Below are positions 57,266 to 64,000 of a stretch of 64,000 nt of DNA, piece by piece. The stretch's first letter is position 1. Every line of letters starts with the position of its first letter. This DNA is from Euptelea pleiosperma. Taxonomy: Eukaryota > Streptophyta > Magnoliopsida > Ranunculales > Eupteleaceae. The DNA lies in NCBI GenBank assembly GCA_035048495.1, contig CM068544.1:8116138-8180137 (forward strand). Reading direction: 5' to 3'. The translations under genes were made by a program, and so were the position numbers. The notes beneath the pieces are model-generated. The model made no database searches, was not told the DNA's origin, and saw only the letters and a list, made by a program, of their open reading frames with translations.

Positions 57266-57942
57266 TCTTAACAAAAGTTGATTTTTTATTATGTTTATTT
57301 TAATTTTTTCTAAATAAACAATATCACCTCTTGTTATGGCAAGCGGCCTTCAATTTGGGGTTGTTGATGTCGGTGGACGGTCTTCAATTTGGGGTTGTTG
57401 GATTAGATTGAATTCCTAGAGATCACCAATCAAGCTGATTTAGTAGTTCATCAAGTTGTGGGCTAATCATTCATGGGTCAATGGGCCTGAGGACTAGGCC
57501 AGGTGGTACTTTAGCATGTTGTCACGGACCTAGTCTTCGACCCTTGCTAGAGACCGTGCGACACTCGAGTTAGCACTCCTTGCTTAGCTAAAGTCAGCCT
57601 TTCCCCCTAGATTACTTAGGACTTTATCTTGCCTAAGTATTCAACCTACTCAAGAAGCACACAAGGACACAAGAGAGCTCTTTAAAGAATGAGACTTGTA
57701 TTGCTCAACTCTGGATTCCAAGATTTTCAGGATTCTTCACCATACTTTAGAGTCCTCTAGAAACTTTCATAGCACTCTAGATTTCTTGAGCCATAACCGG
57801 GCTTGGTTATGGGCTTGGAACGGGCTTCGTTGGCGGGCTTGAATCGGGCTTCGTTGGCGGGCTTGGATCGGGCCCAACTAGTGACCCCATGACACTCTCC
57901 CCCACCTGATTGCGCGATGTCCTCGGCTCGTCATCTCCATGG

Positions 57943-58100
57943 TATTTGGTGATTTTATCTTTAAATTGCCATAGAATATCTACGTGCTCCCAAGTAGCCT
58001 CGTCCTTGGGCAATCCCTTCCATTTTACCAGATACTCGATATATAGTTGGACTCCACGCTATTCACCCGACGATTAGCGAGTATGTAGTCCACTTCCTTG
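57943..58100 (-). pseudogene. Chromodomain of the deleted chromovirus, frameshifted
   Basis: EVDYILANRR and, after a 2-base (AT) insertion in a TATATA stretch at about 58,039-58,044, IEYLVKWKGLPKDEATWEHV with FKDKITKY. This is the C-terminal integrase chromodomain core (YLVKWKG, ATWE). It lies about 150 bases after the protease region, with RT, RNase H and the integrase core missing between them. Confidence 0.82.
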
Positions 58101-58252
58101 CACTCTACCGGTCGTCTCCTCGTGTCTGTCCATTTCTTCCTTTTTGGTTGGCTCATGATAGCCTTTCCAGGTGGTGTCGATGCAGGTGACTTGACACCAA
58201 GCTTCATCTCAACTGGCTGACCCACCTCTTTCCTAGGTGGTAGCGCCTTTGT

Positions 58253-60043
58253 CTACTTATGCAACATCATGTCCTTAGACTTTTCAAGGACTTTGCCTTC
58301 ATTCCTGGGTAGTTTTCTATCTACCCTGTCATCAAGATCTTCGACCATGCCCTTCTTAGATCCCATCGACAGTTGCAAGGCTGAGAGCATCTTTGTTCCG
58401 GTCTTGGTTCCTTGGACCGTAGGAATCATGCAAGGAGCTCCCTCCTCGATGATACACACCGAGTTCACAAATGGCATAGGTACTGCCTTGACCCTCTTTA
58501 GGAACTCCATCCCTAGTACCACTTGATAGTCATCCATAGAAATGACTGATAAATCCACAAGCCCCTTCCATTCCCCTATGCGTAGCTCCACGCCATGAGC
58601 CGTGCCTTGGATAGGTCTGGCTTGTGAATTCATCGCTTTTATCCATCCTTCTTCCTTGGATGCTCTCAATCCCAATCGCTTTGCCTCTTCTCCTAAGACA
58701 AAGTTATGTGTCGCCCTGGTGTCCATCATGACTTGTGTAGGCTTCCCGTTGATATGAGCTTCCACGTACATGAGTCCCTTGCTCATAGTCTTGGAAGACT
58801 CAGGTTGCTTCTTCACAGCATTGAGGAGTTGTAAGGATCCCATCCTTGGCTCCTCGTCGGTGTCTTCACTTTCGCTACCCAACTTGGCAGCTAAGGCGTT
58901 CAGTGCCTTCCTCTGTGGGCATTCCCTTGCCCAATGATCCCCATCACAAAGGAAACAATTAGTCATTGGTTTGGAATGGTCCTTAACTTCTTTCCTGAAC
59001 TTGCCATGCTTTGGCTTGGATGACCCCTCCTTGTGACTCGATCTCTCCTTGTGATTTGATCATTCTTTGTCACTTGATGTCTCATCTCCCCCACCTTTGG
59101 CATGATTACCCTTGGGCGACTTTGGCTTGGAGGAATCATCCCTCTTGAATTCCAGTAACTGTTTGGCAGTGGCCATGGCACTAGCAAGGTCTTGTACCCC
59201 ACGTCGTCTTAGTTCTTATTCCGCCCATAGCTGGAGACCATCCATGAAGTTGAAGAGTAGTTCCTTCTTCGGCATGTCTGGAATCTCCGACATCAGGGTC
59301 GAGAACTCCTTCACATAGTCTCGAATTGACCCCGTGTGCTTAAGCCGTTTGAGTTTCCTCCCTGCCTGATGTTCAGTATCCTCTGGGTAGAATTGCATCT
59401 TGATCTCCCTTCTAAAGTCATCCCAAGTGTCGATCATGCACGTACCTCGTTCCATGTCAGCATGATGCCTTTGCCACCACAGAGTAGCCGTGTCTGTGAG
59501 GTACATGGTAACTGTGCGGATCTTAGTCTTCTCGTCGTGTAGAGAGATGGCATCCAAGTACTGTTCCATGCCCCATAAGAAGTTATCCAACTCCTTGGCA
59601 TCCCTTGACCCACCATAGGTCTTGGGCTCTGGTGTCTTGATCCTGGGCATCCCCCGTGCGACCACGCCCTAATTGGCCATGGCCTTCTTCCATAAGACCT
59701 AGTCACCTCGCATTTCCTCGACTTGGTCTTTCAGAGTCTCCACCATCCCAATTACTTGGGCTTGGAAGGCATCCCTTTCTTGCTGCTGATCATGCACTAG
59801 TTCGTTGACGGTGGCCAGCATACCCCCCTTGAGTTCCTCAAATCCCGCCTTGAGGTCCTCCATGCCCATGCCTAACTCGTCGAACCTGTCACGTGCATCT
59901 GCCATGGCAAACTCCACCTTAGCAAGCTTGGCTTCCCAAGCAGCAAAGATATCTTGGGACTTATCCCTTTTCCTTCCCCTAGGGATGGGGATGGTAGGGT
60001 TTTGCTCATCACTTCCCCGTGCCTCTTCAGTGACCATCGACAT
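58253..60043 (-). pseudogene. Chromovirus gag-protease, with stops
   Basis: One frame from ATG 60,043. The N-terminal coiled coil spans about residues 30-110 (FDELGMGMEDLKAGFEEL). The gag domain follows (KELDNFLWGMEQYLD, TATLWWQRHH, DTWDDFRREIKMQFYPED, GSIRDYVKEFSTLM, LLFNFMDGLQ). The CCHC knuckle is CFLCDGDHWAREC (about 58,957). The protease has MMDTRATHNFVLGEEAKRLGL, where the catalytic DTG is DTR, so it would be inactive. Internal stops lie near 59,699, 59,666, 59,214 and 59,060. Chromovirus gag normally assembles particles around the RNA. Confidence 0.85.
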
Positions 60044-60689
60044 GGTGCTTGCTTGAACCTGGCTCTGAAACCACTTGTCACGAACCTAGTCTTCGACCCT
60101 TGCTAGAGACCGTGCGGCACTCGAGTTAGCACTCCTTGCTTAGCTCAAGTCAGCCTTTCCCCCTAGATCACTTAGGACTTTGTCTTGTCTAAGTATTCAA
60201 CCTACTCAAGAAGCACACAAGGACACAAGAGAGTTCTTTAGAGAATGAGACTTGTATTGCTCAACTCTGGATTCCAGGATTTTCAGGATTCTTCACCATA
60301 CTTTAGAGTTCTCTAGAAACTTCTAGAGCACTCTAGACTCCTTGAGCCATAACCGGGCTTAGTTATGGGCTTGGAACGGGCTTCGTTGGCGGGCTTGAAT
60401 CGGGCTTGGATCGGGCCCAACTAGTGACACCGTGACAATGTGCTCCATAGCTCCACAGGGAAAAATGCTAGGCAGACTAAATTTTCCAGAAAATGGTATA
60501 AGAATTGGGATGACCAATTTAGTTGCGAGTAATTTCACGGGGAAGTGTCTAACCTCAGAATATTGTGCACTGTGCACTGTCCAATACTTTTTGTTTTTTT
60601 TTTTTCCTGAAAACCCGCCTCAGGAAGACGTCCTCTCTAGGGAGTAATACTTTGATGACATGGTCCTGTCATCGAGGCCGATTACAGGC

Positions 60690-60990
60690 AGCCATATGGG
60701 CCACATGGCACATTCTTATAGGCTTACCGTATGGATGTTTTTCCAATCCTAGATGGACCTACAAACCAAAAATCAGCTTGATTAATAATTTTAAACCTTT
60801 GTATATTTACACCTTTAATAATGGTCAATAATGCTAAATTCCCACGGTTAAAATCGACCCATGAAAATAATTCCAATCCAACGCCTAGAAATTACTAATC
60901 TGGTCGATTTTTTGGTTTGTAGGTCCACCTAGGGATTGGCCAAACATCCATACGGTCAGAGTCGTCTAAGAATATGCCACGTGGATCATA
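60690..60990. mobile_element. Fold-back MITE, ATGGATGTTTGGCC family
   Basis: GGGCCACATGGCACATTCTTA and CGTATGGATGTTTTTCCAATCC pair with the right half (GGATTGGCCAAACATCCATACG, ATATGCCACGTGG). Confidence 0.75.
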
Positions 60991-61014
60991 TTGTGCCCTG
61001 CTGCGTCACAAAAT

Positions 61015-61287
61015 GTTACTCTTCCAATCCCTAGGTGGACCTACAAACCAAAAATCAGCTGTGATTTTCAAATTCCTCAAATATCCCTGCTGTGATTTTC
61101 GGATATATGTACTACCTCAAATAATGGGCAATAATGCTCAAATTCCCATAGTTAAAATCAACCAATGAAATAATTCCAATCCAACGCCTAGGAATCACTA
61201 ATCGGGCCGATTTTTGGTTTGTAGGTCCAAATCCATTGGCCAAACATCCATACGGTCAGTGTCCTCTTAGAGTGTGCCACGTGGCTG
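61015..61287. mobile_element. Fold-back MITE, ATGGATGTTTGGCC family, adjacent copy
   Basis: The left half is shortened (starts at CTTCCAATCCCTAGGTGGACC). The right half is complete, ending GTGTGCCACGTGGCTGAAATT. It ends about 200 bp upstream of the kinase start codon, so it sits in the kinase promoter or 5' UTR. Confidence 0.72.
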
Positions 61288-61487
61288 AAATTCCGTCTTG
61301 TATCATCAAAGTTTTACTCCTCTTTAGGATCCCGACTGTTGGATGGTGACTATCAACGGTCAGGATCGTAGAGAAAACGGCTTCCGGAGGCCGACTGCAG
61401 CACGACTCAAAATAAAACACAAACGTCAGCATTACATGCCCTGATTTTGAGCCAAACACCCGAGTCGGAGAGGGAGAGGTCCGAGAG

Positions 61488-61987
61488 ATGGTGGTGGAGA
61501 TAGTAGAGCCAAACACCTGCATAAGAGGATGCTGTAGCAGCAAAACCATCCCTTTACATCTCCCACCTTCATCTTACTCTCTCATCTCCCCAATCGCTAG
61601 AGGTTCAGAGAGTGTTGTGTATGAAGCCATTCTGGATGGAAGAAAAGTTGCAGTCAAGAAACCCATCTTGTCCACCGCTGACGACATCGACAAATTCCAC
61701 AAGCAGTTACAGTTATTATGGTTAGTAGTTATTTAGTTAGTTAAGATTACTGATTTGATCAATGATGTTGTTATTGATGATGTTCTTGTTTCAAATTTGT
61801 TTTTAAAATTAATTACAAAGCAAGCTAGATCACCTGGGGATAGCCTCATTGGTTGCGGCCCATGCGAGGCCGCCCAATTACATGTTCTTCTTCCAGTTCT
61901 ACGAGTCCCCGAATCTCGCCGACAAGTTACATGTAGAGGAATGGATTCCGGGTATCACCCAAGTGCTCTTGATTACTGTCCAACTAG
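61488..61987 (+). CDS. Protein kinase, N-terminal two exons (gene continues beyond window)
   Basis: Exon 1 is 61,488-61,720 (start MVVEIVEPNTCIRGCC). Exon 2 is 61,821-61,987. GT-AG borders and phases join cleanly, giving 133 residues. The peptide has a kinase ATP-binding loop (PIARGSESVVYEA, residues 35-47) and the VAVKK lysine (K57). Then LLCKLDHLGIASLVAAHARPPNY and FFFQFYESPNLADKLHVEEW form the N-lobe through to the hinge. HRD and DFG would be in later exons. The short Cys-containing N-terminus (CIRGCC) without a transmembrane segment suggests a cytoplasmic or membrane-anchored Ser/Thr kinase. Substrate and pathway are unknown. Intron 2 starts at 61,988 and holds a LINE; its end is outside the window. 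No stops, so probably a living gene. Confidence 0.82.
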
Positions 61988-62390
61988 GTAAATCTTCTAA
62001 TTTTTTTTATTTTTTTATTTTCCTGATTGTGTACAAGTTTATCTTAGTCTTCGATTTAGAAGTTTTAGCAATTGTGCCTGAAATGAGAGTGATTTCTTTG
62101 GTGATAAAATTCAATTGGATTGAGAGGTTGCTTTGGAATGAAAAAACATTGTTCGGACTTTTTGATATGATCCCGGGATGTTTATTTTGGAGATTAATTA
62201 TATCTTATGTTTTTATGGATGTTATTGCCTTTAATTTGGATGGCTGATTCGAGCGTTTCCCGCTCTACCAGGTTGTAGTGCTAAATTTTGACAGTAATGA
62301 TACAGGGGAGAACTATGGGTGTGTTGGTTGCACTAATAAAACTCCAGCAGACATTAAAGCTATTTTCTTGTTTTGTTTAAAGGGATTACA

Positions 62391-64000
62391 TTTTTTTGAT
62401 AGGTAACTGTGAATGTATTGAAAGAAGGGGAGAACCCCACTGTACATTGGAAGCAGAAAGGAATCCTTCAAAAACAAAACTGACTAAGTTAGTCAGTTGA
62501 TAAAAAAGGATTTCACCCAATTGAAAACAAAATCCTCAAACCTAAACCCTCTGAATTCTTTGAGGGGATAAGACCAAAAATATAAAAGAGCCACAATAGC
62601 TGTAGAATCTACTACTTTGTCTTCAAAGATGCAATTGTTACACCCTTCCACACAGCTCACCAGATAGCAAACAGGAGCATTCTCCAAATGATGCGACTCA
62701 CTTTGCCTCTTTGGAAGGTGTTATGCAGATCAACCTTCAATATGCTCCTTCACACTCCTAGAACTAACCCATTCAATATTGAAGACCTAGAGGAAATAGT
62801 GCCAAATTGTTATGGATAACTGACAATGGAAGAGAATGTGGTCCACTGATTCTCCGTTGTTTTTACAAAGGTAACACATGTTTGGCATTATACTGTTCCA
62901 CTGGATCATGTAGTCTGTAGTTAGGATTTTATCAAGCACATCGCACATCGCACCACACAGAAAAAGCCACCTTCGTTGGAATGAACTTGATTCCATACAC
63001 AAGAAGTTGGAAATGTAGAGGGCCCTTCAAAGGATAATGCCTTATAAAAGGACTTAACTGAGAAGCTACCATTGGATTCCCATTTCTATGGCTTGTCCGG
63101 ATTATTAGGCTTAATAGTTTCATCACCAATGATCACCAACATTCTAGCCAAGTTCACCATCTCCCACTCGTTAATGTTCCTTCGCAGCCCCAGATTCCAA
63201 GTTGAGGATCCATTTTGAGCTAAGGAAACATTCTTTGACTAGGGCTCCCTTACAATCATAGATAAATAAGAAGCCTTGGAATGCTATATGCCATGAGGAC
63301 TCAGTATACCAAATGTCCTCCCAAAATCTGAACCTTTCACCAGAGCCTATCCTGAAACGACCCCCTTTAGTGAATTCATCAAGCACCTTCATTACATCTC
63401 TCCAAACACTAACACCATAAGAATTAGTGACCGTGTTACTACTACATCCCAGACTCTTATATCCAAACTTGCCATCAATCACCTTCCTCCACAAATTATC
63501 AAGACTGTCCCTGAATCTCCAAAGCCACTTACCTAGAAGCAAGGTTTAAAATTTCGTTTAAGAGGAATGTCTCTTTTAAGTGTAAACCCGAGACAAACTC
63601 CGAAACGAAACGAAACATTCAAAAAATAACAAAACAACGAAATTTTTGAAACATTTCCAAAACATTCCGAAAATCATGAAATCATATTTTTTATCTATTT
63701 TTTTTATTGTATCGGATTGTATCATAATGTCTTGGTTTGTCTCGTCGAAACAAACCGAAACATTACGAAACGAAACATACGAAACATCGAATGCTTCGTT
63801 TCAGTTATCTTAAATTCCGAAATGTTTCATACGAAACATTCCGAAATTATAAGCCATGCCTAGAAGGATCTTATTGAAGACCATAAAATGCCTAAAACCA
63901 AGCTTTCCTCCCCTTCATTTAGGATAGCAAATCTTGTTCCACTCGGAGTAGATGGTATTTAGGAGCGTTATCCTTGCCATTCTAAAGAAAATTTTCAATA
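62391..64000 (-). pseudogene. LINE 3' part (RT C-terminus and zf-RVT) in kinase intron 2
   Basis: On the minus strand, from the window edge: GGKLGFRHFMVFNKILLGKWLWRF, then SVWRDVMKVLDEF, FRIGSGERFRFWEDIW, VHSNEGGFF, MPNMCYLCKNNGESVDHILFHC (zf-RVT), FEDKVVDSTAIVALL and an end near 62,493. A 3' tail follows with TTACCTATCAAAAAAATG at about 62,391. Frames are broken by several shifts and stops (for example TGA after ICYPK near 63,930). A hAT MITE (63,540-63,858) interrupts it. The 5' part is outside the window. Confidence 0.82.
63540..63858. mobile_element. hAT-type MITE, 319 bp, inside the LINE
   Basis: The ends are CAAGGTTTAAAATTTCG and the inverse of CATGGCTTATAATTTCG. The 8-bp TSD CCTAGAAG lies at 63,532-63,539 and 63,859-63,866. 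The interior is made of CGAAACGAAACATT-type repeats. Removing it and one TSD joins KILLG with KWLWRF of the LINE frame. Confidence 0.9.

Larger units (their letters stand above)
57520..60437 (-). mobile_element. Chromovirus-type Gypsy derivative, 2.9 kb, lacking RT/RNase H/integrase
   Basis: LTRs at 57,520-57,894 (375 bp) and 60,076-60,437 (362 bp) start TGTCACGGACC or TGTCACGAACC and end TGACA. They are highly similar. The length difference lies in a TTGGCGGGCTTG repeat. ATGT flanks both ends (57,516-57,519 and 60,438-60,441). On the minus strand a primer site (AGTGGTTTCAGAGCC, 60,061-60,075) follows the 5' LTR, and a polypurine tract (GTGGGGGAGAG) precedes the 3' LTR. Coding order is gag, zinc knuckle, protease, then directly a chromodomain. 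Confidence 0.9.

Overview
This window is nuclear DNA from a flowering plant. The evidence is genes with GT-AG introns, a GDSL lipase and a plant-type protein kinase, set among plant transposons (CACTA, hAT, Harbinger, Mutator-like MITEs, Copia, Gypsy, LINE, Helitron, TRIM). The species cannot be read from the sequence. The very high load of nested, partly decayed elements suggests a large, TE-rich genome. Only two host genes look functional: a five-exon GDSL esterase/lipase (14,819-18,613, 383 aa) and the first two exons of a protein kinase (61,488-61,987) that runs off the right edge. A broken GDSL paralogue lies at 1-229.

Left part (1-14,800): the GDSL fragment; a Copia LTR with primer-binding site and broken gag (about 1,090-4,180); Tat/Athila-like Gypsy LTRs on the minus strand (4,202-11,251) holding a nested solo LTR (4,813-7,797) and a second, unrelated solo LTR with perfect TSD (9,296-10,079); a hAT MITE with an 8-bp TSD (12,346-13,267); and two smaller TIR elements. 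The GDSL gene follows, with a TRIM, a Mutator-like MITE and a fold-back MITE in intron 3. Then come a Harbinger-like element (19,048-19,905), a LINE scrap, Helitron-like ends and a palindromic MITE.

Middle part (about 23,430-51,830): a three-deep nest. A hAT transposon with a decayed minus-strand transposase gene is split by a 23.3-kb CACTA element (26,108-49,374, TSD ACA). Removing one TSD copy restores the hAT reading frame exactly. The CACTA holds the C-terminal half of a TNP2 transposase and a second En/Spm-type gene, both with stops. It is itself split by a 13.65-kb Tat-like Gypsy element (29,431-43,079, TSD GTCAT) whose interior is inverted, leaving head-to-head and tail-to-tail LTR copies.

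Right part (51,830-64,000): LINE zf-RVT remnants, a tandemly repeated unit of about 870 bp holding a Tat LTR fragment, a cluster of short Helitron-like units, a small chromovirus derivative (57,520-60,437; gag, protease and chromodomain but no RT/RNase H/integrase), fold-back MITEs, and the kinase gene, whose intron 2 holds a minus-strand LINE that itself contains a hAT MITE.

No new enzymatic system is evident. The most unusual signals are the rearranged Gypsy element with its long hairpin, a tRNA-like A/B-box module conserved in five diverged LTR copies, and a GC-rich dyad motif repeated through the same LTRs. Boundaries with target-site duplications are firm; LTR limits without TSDs are approximate.
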